In this document: in pieces, positions 1 to 6,489 of the stretch | Layout of the letters: every line of letters starts with the position of its first letter | Position numbering within the stretch: the first letter of the stretch is position 1 | Source of the DNA: Hydrogenovibrio sp. UBA654 | GTDB lineage: Bacteria > Pseudomonadota > Gammaproteobacteria > Thiomicrospirales > Thiomicrospiraceae | NCBI GenBank assembly: GCA_002299585.1 | Contig: DBOE01000063.1 | Span: 1 to 12,987 of the forward strand | Length of the DNA: 12,987 nt | Direction: 5' to 3' | Notes under the pieces: model-generated | What the model was told of the DNA's origin: nothing | Database searches by the model: none | Seen by the model: only the letters and a program-made list of their open reading frames with translations | Program-made: the position numbers and the translations under genes

Positions 1-52
1 CTTTATTGTCCACTGTAGCTGGGATAATCTCCAATTTTGTATCTAAAAACAT
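1..52 (-). CDS. Start of a divergent gene, possibly GNAT-family acetyltransferase (partial)
   Basis: On the - strand an ATG at 52-50 opens a frame that stays open to the window edge, giving 17 residues (MFLDTKLEIIPATVDNK). An in-frame stop lies four codons upstream of this ATG, so it is the first available start. The string IIPATVDNK resembles the first strand of GNAT N-acetyltransferases, which often begin with a motif like I-R-P-A-T-x-x-D. There is no clear Shine-Dalgarno sequence in front of it, and 17 codons is too little to be sure. It could equally be a chance frame. If real, the gene is divergently arranged with ilvI and shares the 53-181 intergenic region. Confidence 0.33.
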   Translation of the reverse strand, partial: MFLDTKLEIIPATVDNK

Positions 53-82
53 TAGAAATAGTTAATTTTCAAGCTGTTTTAT

Positions 83-111
83 TCTTTTTAAGTAAGTATT
101 ATTGTTATAAT
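83..111 (+). promoter_or_regulatory. Putative sigma70 promoter for ilvI-ilvH-ilvC (extended -10)
   Basis: A perfect extended -10 element, TG-T-TATAAT, lies at 103-111. The -35 region about 17 bases upstream (near 83-88) is only T-rich and poorly matched, which is common when an extended -10 is present. Transcription would begin near 117-118, leaving a leader of about 65 bases before the GTG start. A second -10-like TATACT at 155-160 is less likely because it would leave almost no leader. Prediction from sequence only. Confidence 0.55.
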
Positions 112-140
112 TTCGCTCTTTTATATAAAATATTTAAACT

Positions 141-160
141 AGTATAGTTATTTCTATACT
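141..160. promoter_or_regulatory. 7-bp inverted repeat in the ilvI leader (operator or leader hairpin)
   Basis: AGTATAG at 141-147 and CTATACT at 154-160 are perfect complements separated by six bases (TTATTT). The repeat sits between the predicted transcription start and the ribosome binding site. It could fold as a small RNA hairpin or act as a dimeric regulator's operator. It is not followed by a U-tract, so it is not an intrinsic terminator or a classical ilv attenuator, and no Ile/Val/Leu-rich leader peptide is visible. The function is unknown. Confidence 0.4.
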
Positions 161-168
161 TTAGATAC

Positions 169-173
169 GAGGG
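169..173 (+). promoter_or_regulatory. Ribosome binding site deciding the ilvI GTG start
   Basis: GAGGG at 169-173 lies 8 bases before a GTG at 182-184. It supports GTG rather than an internal ATG as the ilvI start. The resulting N-terminus (MELTGAQ) aligns with the usual beginning of proteobacterial acetolactate synthase large subunits. Confidence 0.6.
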
Positions 174-181
174 AAAATATT

Positions 182-832
182 GTGGAATTAACTGGTGCCC
201 AAGTTCTTATTCATTATTTGGAAGGTGAAGGTGTAGAATTTATTTGGGGTTATCCTGGCGGTGCGGCATTGCCTATTTATGATGCTCTAGATACTGATGC
301 TAAAAAATTAAAACATATTTTAGTTCGCCATGAGCAGGCTGCGGTTCACGCGGCAGACGGTTTTGCTCGCTCTACTGGTAAACTAGGAGTCTCTCTGGTA
401 ACTTCAGGTCCTGGTGCTACTAACACGATTACTGGTATTGCTACTGCATTTATGGACTCTATCCCATTGGTCGTGATAACTGGGCAGGTGGCAACAGACA
501 TGATTGGTTTAGATGCCTTTCAGGAAATTGACACGGTTGGTATTACTAGACCTATTGTAAAACATAATTTTTTAGTTAGAGACGTTACTGATTTAGCGAT
601 AACTCTCAAAAAAGCTTTTTATATCGCAACTACAGGCAGACCAGGGCCAGTAGTTATAGACATACCTAAAGATGTGCAGAATGCTAAAACTACTTATGAG
701 TATCCTCAAAAAATATCCCTACGCTCTTATCTCCCTGTAACAAAAGGAGATAACGGGCAAATAAAAGAAGCCCTAGATTTAATCTTGGCAGCAAAAAAGC
801 CAATCTTATATACAGGGGGGGGGTTGTATTAG
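182..832 (+). CDS. ilvI: Acetolactate synthase large subunit, N-terminal part (frameshifted ilvI/ilvB)
   Basis: This is the N-terminal 216 residues of the catalytic subunit of acetohydroxyacid synthase. The enzyme is ThDP-, FAD- and Mg-dependent and condenses pyruvate with pyruvate or 2-oxobutyrate, the first common step of valine/leucine/isoleucine synthesis. The ThDP pyrimidine-binding domain is complete: GYPGG at residues 23-27, the cofactor-activating Glu in RHEQAA (E51), SGPGATN near 75-81, and GRPGPVVIDIPKDVQ at the end of the domain. The frame then enters a nine-G run and stops three codons later (LY, TAG at 830-832). The conserved continuation (TGGG-VVLGNAS) is present in the -1 frame, so one missing G separates this part from the piece at 898-1884. 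The rejoined protein would be 567 residues, close to the usual ~570. As written, the product lacks the cofactor-diphosphate-binding domain and would be inactive. The large subunit pairs with the 163-residue IlvH downstream, hence the ilvI (isozyme III type) symbol; ilvB is an equally common name. Confidence 0.9.
   Translation: MELTGAQVLIHYLEGEGVEFIWGYPGGAALPIYDALDTDAKKLKHILVRHEQAAVHAADGFARSTGKLGVSLVTSGPGATNTITGIATAFMDSIPLVVITGQVATDMIGLDAFQEIDTVGITRPIVKHNFLVRDVTDLAITLKKAFYIATTGRPGPVVIDIPKDVQNAKTTYEYPQKISLRSYLPVTKGDNGQIKEALDLILAAKKPILYTGGGLY
815..823 (+). repeat. G9 homopolymer at the ilvI frameshift
   Basis: Nine consecutive G at 815-823 lie exactly where the acetolactate synthase frame breaks. 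Ten G would read ACA GGG GGG GGG GTT GTA TTA GGC, giving the expected TGGGVVLG. Nine G give TGGGLY and a stop. A -1 slip by ribosome or polymerase on the run also restores the frame. Such a long G run is striking in this AT-rich sequence. It may be a sequencing/assembly indel, a recent mutation, or a phase-variable or slippage-corrected site. Confidence 0.9.
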
Positions 833-897
833 GCAATGCCTCTAATGAGTTAATTCAGCTTGCCCATCAATTAGCTTGCCCAGTAACTAATACTTTA

Positions 898-1884
898 ATG
901 GGGTTGGGATCTTTTCCTGCTTCAGATGAGCAATTTGTTGGTATGTTAGGTATGCATGGAACTTATGAAGCTAATTTAGCTATGCAAAATTCAGATTTGA
1001 TTATTGCTATAGGGGCAAGGTTTGATGATCGAGTAACTGGTAATTTAGCTAAGTTTTGCCCAAATGCTAAGATAATTCATGTGGACATTGACCCTGCTTC
1101 TATTTCAAAAAATGTTGCAGTTGATGTGCCAATTGTGGGACCTGTTAAGCAGGTTATCTCCGCAATGCTTAATTTACTTTCTAAGACAAATGTTAATCTT
1201 GATAAAGAAGCTAATCAGCAATGGTGGGCAGAAATTAATTCTTGGCGTTCAATTAATTGCTTAAAGTTTGAAACTCTTGGCAGTAAAATTAAACCGCAAG
1301 CTGCTATGCAAGCTGTTTGGGAAATTACTAATGGGCAAGCTTATGTAACTTCGGATGTTGGTCAGCACCAAATGTTTGCTGCCCAATATTACCGTTTTGA
1401 TAATCCTCGTCGGTGGATTAATTCTGGCGGTTTAGGGACTATGGGTTTTGGTTTGCCAGCGGCTATGGGGGTGCAACAAGCCTTTCCTGACGCTACGGTT
1501 ATTTGTGTAACAGGCGAGGGTTCAATTCAAATGAATATTCAAGAGCTTTCTACCTGTTTACAATATAGCTTACCAATTAAAATTATTTGTTTAAATAATG
1601 GTTTTTTAGGCATGGTAAGACAATGGCAGGAATTTTTTTATGATCGGCGCTATTCTATGTCTTATATGGATTCTTTGCCTGATTTTACTAAGCTAGCTGA
1701 AGCCTTTGGTCATGCTGGAGTAAAAATTGATAACCCTGAGACAATGCGTGAACAATTAGAAGATGTTTTTTCGGATAAATATAAAGACAAACTTGTATTT
1801 GTTGATATCATAACAGATCAACATGAAAATGTTTACCCTATGGTTCCAGCAGGGGCTGGGCTAGATGAAATGATTTTGGTTTAG
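898..1884 (+). CDS. ilvI: Acetolactate synthase large subunit, C-terminal part (frameshifted ilvI/ilvB)
   Basis: This is the rest of the catalytic subunit begun at 182. The homologous frame is open from the G run at 823, and 898 is only its first ATG, without a Shine-Dalgarno sequence, so it is probably not an independent start. Numbering from that Met, the central domain has GARFDDRVTG (39-48). The C-terminal ThDP-binding domain follows with TSDVGQHQMFAAQYY (about 151-165), SGGLGTMGFGLPAAMG, the diphosphate/Mg-binding motif GEGS...NN (206-209 and 233-234), and GMVRQWQEFFYDRRYS (about 238-253). The usual GDG appears as GEG, which I believe occurs in other proteobacterial homologues. The stop is 9 bases before ilvH, consistent with one operon. 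Apart from the one-base break the sequence is uninterrupted, which argues for an error or very recent event rather than decay. Confidence 0.9.
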   Translation: MGLGSFPASDEQFVGMLGMHGTYEANLAMQNSDLIIAIGARFDDRVTGNLAKFCPNAKIIHVDIDPASISKNVAVDVPIVGPVKQVISAMLNLLSKTNVNLDKEANQQWWAEINSWRSINCLKFETLGSKIKPQAAMQAVWEITNGQAYVTSDVGQHQMFAAQYYRFDNPRRWINSGGLGTMGFGLPAAMGVQQAFPDATVICVTGEGSIQMNIQELSTCLQYSLPIKIICLNNGFLGMVRQWQEFFYDRRYSMSYMDSLPDFTKLAEAFGHAGVKIDNPETMREQLEDVFSDKYKDKLVFVDIITDQHENVYPMVPAGAGLDEMILV

Positions 1885-1893
1885 GCGGATACA

Positions 1894-2385
1894 ATGAAAC
1901 ATATAATCTCAATGTTGATGGAAAATGAATCTGGTGCTTTATCTCGTGTGTCAGGATTATTTTCTGCCCGTGGTTACAATATACAATCTTTAGCAGTTGC
2001 CCCAACAGAAAATTACTCTATCTCGCGTTTGACCTTAGTTTCTTATGGAACAGAACACCAAATAGAGCAGATAGTTAAGCACTTAAATAGATTGATTGAT
2101 GTTATTAAGGTGGTTGATGTAACAGAAAGCTCTCATATTGAACGCGAGTTAATGTTAGTAAAACTGAAAGTAACTGCTGAAATGCGTGAAGAAATAAAAA
2201 GGCTAGCAGATATTTTTAGAGGCACTATTATTGATGTAACCACCACTACTTATTCTGTACAACTAGTAGGAAACGCCCAGAAACTAGACGCATTTATTAG
2301 TTCTTTAGATAATAAAATAATAATAGAAACAGTTAGGTCTGGAGTGGTAGGTTTGATGCGTGGCGAAAAGTCGTTACATTTGTAA
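1894..2385 (+). CDS. ilvH: Acetolactate synthase small (regulatory) subunit
   Basis: At 163 residues this matches the length of E. coli IlvH rather than the short IlvN. The N-terminal ACT domain (about residues 2-78) opens with the hallmark pattern LMENESGALSRVSGLFSARGYNIQSL, whose segments bind the feedback inhibitor valine at subunit interfaces. A second ferredoxin-like domain follows (about 80-160), with ELMLVKLKV, FRGTIIDVTTTTYSVQLVG and SGVVGLMRGEKSL near the end. The subunit stimulates the large subunit and confers end-product inhibition. It begins 9 bases after the ilvI stop with only a weak ribosome site, suggesting translation coupled to ilvI. A truncated ilvI translation product would therefore reduce coupling only if ribosomes stop at 832. 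The gene is intact. Confidence 0.95.
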   Translation: MKHIISMLMENESGALSRVSGLFSARGYNIQSLAVAPTENYSISRLTLVSYGTEHQIEQIVKHLNRLIDVIKVVDVTESSHIERELMLVKLKVTAEMREEIKRLADIFRGTIIDVTTTTYSVQLVGNAQKLDAFISSLDNKIIIETVRSGVVGLMRGEKSLHL

Positions 2386-2425
2386 AATTTAAAAAAAATA
2401 GAAAACTTAAATTAAAGGAATAGAA

Positions 2426-3442
2426 ATGAAAGTTTATTATGACAAAGATTGTGATTTATCGATTATTAAAGGTAAAAAAGTAGCCATTATTGGCTTTGGT
2501 TCACAAGGTCATGCTCATGCAGCTAACCTAAAAGATTCAGGTGTAGATGTTATGGTTGGTTTGCGTGCAGGCTCATCTTCTATTGCAAAAGCAGAAGGTT
2601 ATGGGTTAAAAACCGCTGATGTTGCAACTGCAGTATCTTCTGCTGATGTAGTTATGCTTCTTACTCCTGATGAGTTTCAATCTGTTTTATATAAAGAAGA
2701 AATTGAACCAAATATTAAAAAAGGGGCAGTTTTAGCCTTTGCTCATGGCTTTGCGATTATTTATAATCAGGTTGTACCTCGTAAAGATTTAGATGTAATC
2801 ATGATTGCTCCAAAAGCACCAGGACATACTGTGCGTTCAGAGTTTGTGCGTGGCGGTGGCATTCCCGATTTAATCGCGATTGAACAAGATTCCTCTGGTA
2901 ACGCTAAAAATATAGCTCTTTCTTACGCTTCTGGAGTTGGCGGTGGTCGTACAGGTATTATCGAAACAACTTTTCGTGATGAGTGTGAAACCGATTTATT
3001 TGGAGAGCAAGCAGTGCTTTGTGGTGGAGCAGTTGAGCTAGTGAAAGCAGGTTTTGATGTGCTAGTCGAAGCAGGATATGAACCTGAAATGGCATATTTT
3101 GAATGTTTGCACGAACTTAAGTTGATTGTTGATTTAATGTTTGAAGGAGGTATTGCTGATATGAACTATTCAATCTCCAATAATGCCGAATACGGAGAGT
3201 ATGTTACGGGACCTAAAGTAATTAACGAAGAGTCTAAACAAGCAATGCGTGATGCTTTAGCAAATATACAATCTGGCGAATATGCTAAGAAGTTCATTCT
3301 TGAAGGTCAGTCTGGTTACCCATCAATGACAGCTGCTCGCCGTAATAATTCAGAACATGGTATTGAGGTGGTTGGTAGAAAACTGCGTGGAATGATGCCT
3401 TGGATTTCAGCAAATAAAATTGTTAACCAAGATAAAAATTAA
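2426..3442 (+). CDS. ilvC: Ketol-acid reductoisomerase (class I, NADPH-type)
   Basis: This enzyme catalyses Mg-dependent alkyl migration and NADPH reduction of acetolactate or acetohydroxybutyrate, the step after IlvI/IlvH. The 338-residue length is typical of the short class I form. The N-terminal Rossmann domain has GFGSQGHAHA (G23-G28), and GLRAGSSS (45-52) with Arg47 and serines positioned for the NADPH 2'-phosphate. AHGF holds His107, and APKAPGHTVRSEF covers 128-140. The all-helical C-terminal domain has the metal ligands Asp190 and Glu194 in ETDLFGEQ, Glu226 and Glu230 in ECLHE, and Ser251 in YSISNNAEYG. A good ribosome site (AGGA, 2416-2419) precedes the ATG by 6 bases. The gap to ilvH is 40 bases. 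No intrinsic terminator follows, so transcription may continue into the pilus cluster 46 bases downstream. Confidence 0.97.
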   Translation: MKVYYDKDCDLSIIKGKKVAIIGFGSQGHAHAANLKDSGVDVMVGLRAGSSSIAKAEGYGLKTADVATAVSSADVVMLLTPDEFQSVLYKEEIEPNIKKGAVLAFAHGFAIIYNQVVPRKDLDVIMIAPKAPGHTVRSEFVRGGGIPDLIAIEQDSSGNAKNIALSYASGVGGGRTGIIETTFRDECETDLFGEQAVLCGGAVELVKAGFDVLVEAGYEPEMAYFECLHELKLIVDLMFEGGIADMNYSISNNAEYGEYVTGPKVINEESKQAMRDALANIQSGEYAKKFILEGQSGYPSMTAARRNNSEHGIEVVGRKLRGMMPWISANKIVNQDKN

Positions 3443-3488
3443 TTTTAGTTTTTTTATCCTATATACCTTTTAAAGGCTTATATTTTAT

Positions 3489-4817
3489 ATGTACAAAGAT
3501 TTTTTTTGGTTAAAACATCTTCCGTTTAAAATAACACCAGATTTAACTTTTTTTTATAAAAATGCTTCTCGTAAAGATATTGCCAACGCTGTAATTAATT
3601 CTTTATCAAGTGGAGAGGGCATTATAAAAGTGGTCGGTGAAGTAGGTTCTGGAAAAACTACTTTATTAAGACTTATTTCTCAAAAAATACCTAAAAATAT
3701 AATTAAAATTTTTGTTATTTCCCCAAACCTATCCCCTATAGGTTTTCTTAAAGCTATTTGTTTTGAATTAAATATATCTCTAGAACAAAATGTACAAAAA
3801 TTAGAAGTAATTAAACTGTTGAGGATTTATTTAATTGAAAAATATAAAGCAGGACAAGGAGTGGTCTTGTTGGTAGATGAATCTCAGTCAATGACGATTG
3901 ATACTCTAGAAGAAATAAGATTGTTAGGTAATTTAGAAACACAAAAAGAAAAGTTATTGCAAATAGTGTTATTTGGGCAACCAGAGCTAGATGTTACCCT
4001 AAATGATAATAAGTTAAAACCCTTAAAAAATAGAATAGCCAGTAGTTTTATTGTGCCTCCTCTTGACGATAAAGAGGTTATGAGTTATTTAAACTCAAGA
4101 ATGAAAATAGCGGGATATCTTGGAGATGATCTATTTAGCCTAAAAGTTTCAAAACAAATACGAAAAATTACTAGTGGACTACCAAGAAATATTAATTTAT
4201 TAGCAGATAAATTATTAATGGCAGCTTTTTCAGATGACAGTTATAAAATTAAAACCAAGCATTTTAAAATAATTGGTGAAGCTATAGCCTGGTATAAAAG
4301 GAAAAATATCTTAGTAGTATTTGGCTTATTTTTTATAATAGTAGTTGCTTTTTTTATGTTAGCGTATAAAATGCCTATGGTTTCAAGTGTAGAGAAAGTT
4401 GCTGAAGTTGCTAGACCTATTGCTAAAAATAAAAAAGAGACTGTGTTAATTACACCAGCTTTAATAAATCAAGCTGAAAAAAAAGAGGTTTTAAAGCAAC
4501 TATCTAATTGGGCAGAATATTGGTCGAAGCGTAAAGATAGAAAGTTTTTTGCTTTATATAGTGAAAACTATGCTACTGAAAAAGGTTATAGTCGTATTGA
4601 TTGGCAAGCAAGTAAACAACTAAGTTTACAAAAAAACTCGGCAATAAACTTAGAACTAACAGAAATTAGTATTACCCAGCTAGAACAAGGTTTAATTGAG
4701 ACTAGGTTTTTACAAAATTATAAATCTAATCTTATTAGTTTTGACTCTGTTTATAAAAAAATTGTTTGGAAAAAAGAAAAATCTGGCTGGAAAATAATTC
4801 AAGAAAACACCAATTAG
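3489..4817 (+). CDS. mshM: ExeA/MshM-type AAA ATPase with membrane span and periplasmic NTF2-like domain
   Basis: The N-terminal ~265 residues are an ExeA/GspA/MshM-family AAA ATPase. It has the family opening (PFKITPDLTFFY, 12-23), Walker A GEVGSGKT (50-57), Walker B VVLLVDE (125-131), a sensor-like segment LQIVLFGQPEL (157-167), and a conserved Arg in LKNRI (182). One hydrophobic span (about 273-293) follows, then a charged linker. The C-terminal domain (about 335-440, from LSNWAEYWSKRKDRKF to GWKIIQE) resembles the NTF2/SnoaL-like domain found at the C-terminus of Csd6/Cds6-type proteins. In Aeromonas ExeA this position holds a peptidoglycan-binding domain, and the ATPase helps pass the secretin through the cell wall; a similar role here is inferred. 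The ribosome site is weak (AAAGG, 3472-3476, 12 bases away). It is the first gene of the pilus/secretion cluster and is followed by the secretin. Confidence 0.82.
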   Translation: MYKDFFWLKHLPFKITPDLTFFYKNASRKDIANAVINSLSSGEGIIKVVGEVGSGKTTLLRLISQKIPKNIIKIFVISPNLSPIGFLKAICFELNISLEQNVQKLEVIKLLRIYLIEKYKAGQGVVLLVDESQSMTIDTLEEIRLLGNLETQKEKLLQIVLFGQPELDVTLNDNKLKPLKNRIASSFIVPPLDDKEVMSYLNSRMKIAGYLGDDLFSLKVSKQIRKITSGLPRNINLLADKLLMAAFSDDSYKIKTKHFKIIGEAIAWYKRKNILVVFGLFFIIVVAFFMLAYKMPMVSSVEKVAEVARPIAKNKKETVLITPALINQAEKKEVLKQLSNWAEYWSKRKDRKFFALYSENYATEKGYSRIDWQASKQLSLQKNSAINLELTEISITQLEQGLIETRFLQNYKSNLISFDSVYKKIVWKKEKSGWKIIQENTN

Positions 4818-4825
4818 TGTTTTCT
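4802..4825 (+). other. 9-bp perfect hairpin across the mshM stop codon
   Basis: AGAAAACAC (4802-4810) and GTGTTTTCT (4817-4825) are perfect complements with a six-base loop that contains most of the TAG stop (4815-4817). No U-run follows, so it does not look like an intrinsic terminator. It could be an mRNA stability or processing element between the ATPase and secretin genes, or a chance fold in AT-rich sequence. Confidence 0.45.
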
Positions 4826-4853
4826 AAAGTATAAAAAGTAGGGGTTAAAAAGC

Positions 4854-6488
4854 ATGAAGCAAGTAAATCTTATCCTATTGGTTGGAATAGTTATTGGTTT
4901 AACTTCTTGTAGCCCTAATACAGTAAAAAGAGAATTATTAGCTCCTCCTGTGTCTAAGAAGTTTGACTTAAAAGGTCACCTTGGGCAAAATAAACAAAAT
5001 ATAGATTATTCGGGTAAAGGCCTAGCTCCTATTCCCAAGTTGATAGAATCTGAATCCTTTATTATTGATCCCAACAAATATAAACATGAAAAATTGTATA
5101 GTGTTTCAGCTATTAATGTACCAGTTTCTGATCTATTGTATCATCTTGCTGTTGATGCTAAAAAAGAGCTAGACCTATCCTCTTCTGTGACTGGTCTAGT
5201 AACCATTAATGCCGTTAGGCAGAGCTTAGACTCTATTTTACAACGAGTATCCGAGCAAGTTGGAGCTGTTTATAAGGTTACAAATGGACTAATTCAAGTA
5301 GAAAAAGATGTGCCTTATTGGCATTCTTATCGAGTAGATTATGTAAATATTACTAAAGAGTTTAAAGACACAATCTCTTTAAAAATGGCTGTTGGTAGCG
5401 TTGCCTCAGGAAGTGGTTCTAGCCGTGGCGGTTCTCGTAATAGTTCTGTAGGTGGGGTTGTGGTCAAGTCCTCTTCTAAGTATGATGTATGGGAGAGTCT
5501 TCATAAAAATATTTTAGTTATCGCAACTGCTGAAGATGATTTAGGAGGAGTTGTCGATGGAAATGTTGTGGTAGTAAACCGAGAGGCTGGTTTAATTTCA
5601 GTTAAGGCATCAAGGGCAAAACATTTTTCAGTTAAAAAATATATTGATTCGGTAGTATCTAGAACTACAAAACAGGTTCTAATTGAGGCAACGGTAATAG
5701 AAGTAGAATTAAATGATAAATATCAAGCTGGGGTAAATTGGAGTGCTGCAGGTGAAGCAGGTAATTCAATTGGCGACCTTTCTCAAGATTTATTAGGAGC
5801 TAATTTATCATCTAATCCTACATTTTCTCTTAATGTTGTGGCAAGTAAAATTTTTGATTTTAAACTTGGTATAAAAATGCTTCAAGAGTTTGGCGATGCA
5901 AAGGTTTTGTCTAGCCCAAAAATTATGGCATTAAATAACCAAGCAGCTATTTTAAAGGTTGTCGATAATGTGGTTTATTTTACTATTGGGGTCGATATAA
6001 TAGCAGGAACAGTAACCTCTAATAGTCTAGTTACCTATACCTCAACAGTTCATACAGTCCCAGTTGGTTTCATGATGAATATGACTCCGTTTATTTCCGA
6101 CACGGGTGATGTAACTCTTAAAATACGTCCAACTTTATCAAATATCGTAGGCTATGTTAATGACCCTAATCCTGCCTTATCTCAGGCAAATGTTATTAGC
6201 AGAATTCCTATTATTCAAGAGCGAGAAATGGATTCTATTTTAAAGTTAAGAAATAATCAGACCGCAATTTTAGGAGGCTTAATTCAAGATAAGCATAAAA
6301 ATACAAGGGTTGGAGTACCATTTTTAAGTTCAATTCCTTTGCTTGGTGACTTATTTTCTTATCGAACAGATGAGATTAAAAAGTCAGAATTAATTATTTT
6401 TATTCGCCCAGTTATTATTAAAAATCCAGATATATATAATGGTGATTTAAACCACCTTAAAAACTTTTTAAAAACGCAGGATATCTAG
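4854..6488 (+). CDS. mshL: MshL-type outer-membrane secretin (lipoprotein)
   Basis: This protein forms the outer-membrane channel through which a pilus or pseudopilus would pass. The N-terminus is a lipoprotein signal peptide with lipobox LTSC (Cys19), so the secretin may reach the outer membrane as a lipoprotein. Residues about 83-150 form a periplasmic secretin/TonB short N-terminal-type domain (YSVSAINVPVSDLLYHLA onward). A Gly/Ser-rich stretch (184-208) leads into a second N-domain (about 210-275). The secretin core starts at KQVLIEATVIEVELNDKYQAGVNW (273-296) and continues with VLSSPKIMALNNQAAILKV (351-369). It ends with the family signature from VGVPFLSSIPLLGDLF to ELIIFIRPV (486-520). 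At 544 residues it is in the MshL/PulD-like range. The ribosome site AGGGG (4840-4844) is well placed. It lies between mshM and a TPR gene, as in MSHA loci although with M and L swapped. Confidence 0.9.
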   Translation: MKQVNLILLVGIVIGLTSCSPNTVKRELLAPPVSKKFDLKGHLGQNKQNIDYSGKGLAPIPKLIESESFIIDPNKYKHEKLYSVSAINVPVSDLLYHLAVDAKKELDLSSSVTGLVTINAVRQSLDSILQRVSEQVGAVYKVTNGLIQVEKDVPYWHSYRVDYVNITKEFKDTISLKMAVGSVASGSGSSRGGSRNSSVGGVVVKSSSKYDVWESLHKNILVIATAEDDLGGVVDGNVVVVNREAGLISVKASRAKHFSVKKYIDSVVSRTTKQVLIEATVIEVELNDKYQAGVNWSAAGEAGNSIGDLSQDLLGANLSSNPTFSLNVVASKIFDFKLGIKMLQEFGDAKVLSSPKIMALNNQAAILKVVDNVVYFTIGVDIIAGTVTSNSLVTYTSTVHTVPVGFMMNMTPFISDTGDVTLKIRPTLSNIVGYVNDPNPALSQANVISRIPIIQEREMDSILKLRNNQTAILGGLIQDKHKNTRVGVPFLSSIPLLGDLFSYRTDEIKKSELIIFIRPVIIKNPDIYNGDLNHLKNFLKTQDI

Positions 6489-6489
6489 A

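Noticed and set aside
1519..1530. GEGS instead of GDGS in the acetolactate synthase cofactor motif
   Set aside because: Glu can substitute as the metal ligand, and I believe several proteobacterial IlvB/IlvI homologues carry GEG here; the surrounding residues are fully conserved, so it is not evidence of inactivation.
3435..3455. AAAATTAATTTT palindrome followed by a T7 run after ilvC as an intrinsic terminator
   Set aside because: The hairpin would have only A-T pairs and a four-base stem, too weak for a credible terminator.
3467..3477. CCTTTTAAAGG palindrome before mshM as an operator or terminator
   Set aside because: It is a short near-palindrome with essentially no loop, expected by chance in AT-rich sequence.
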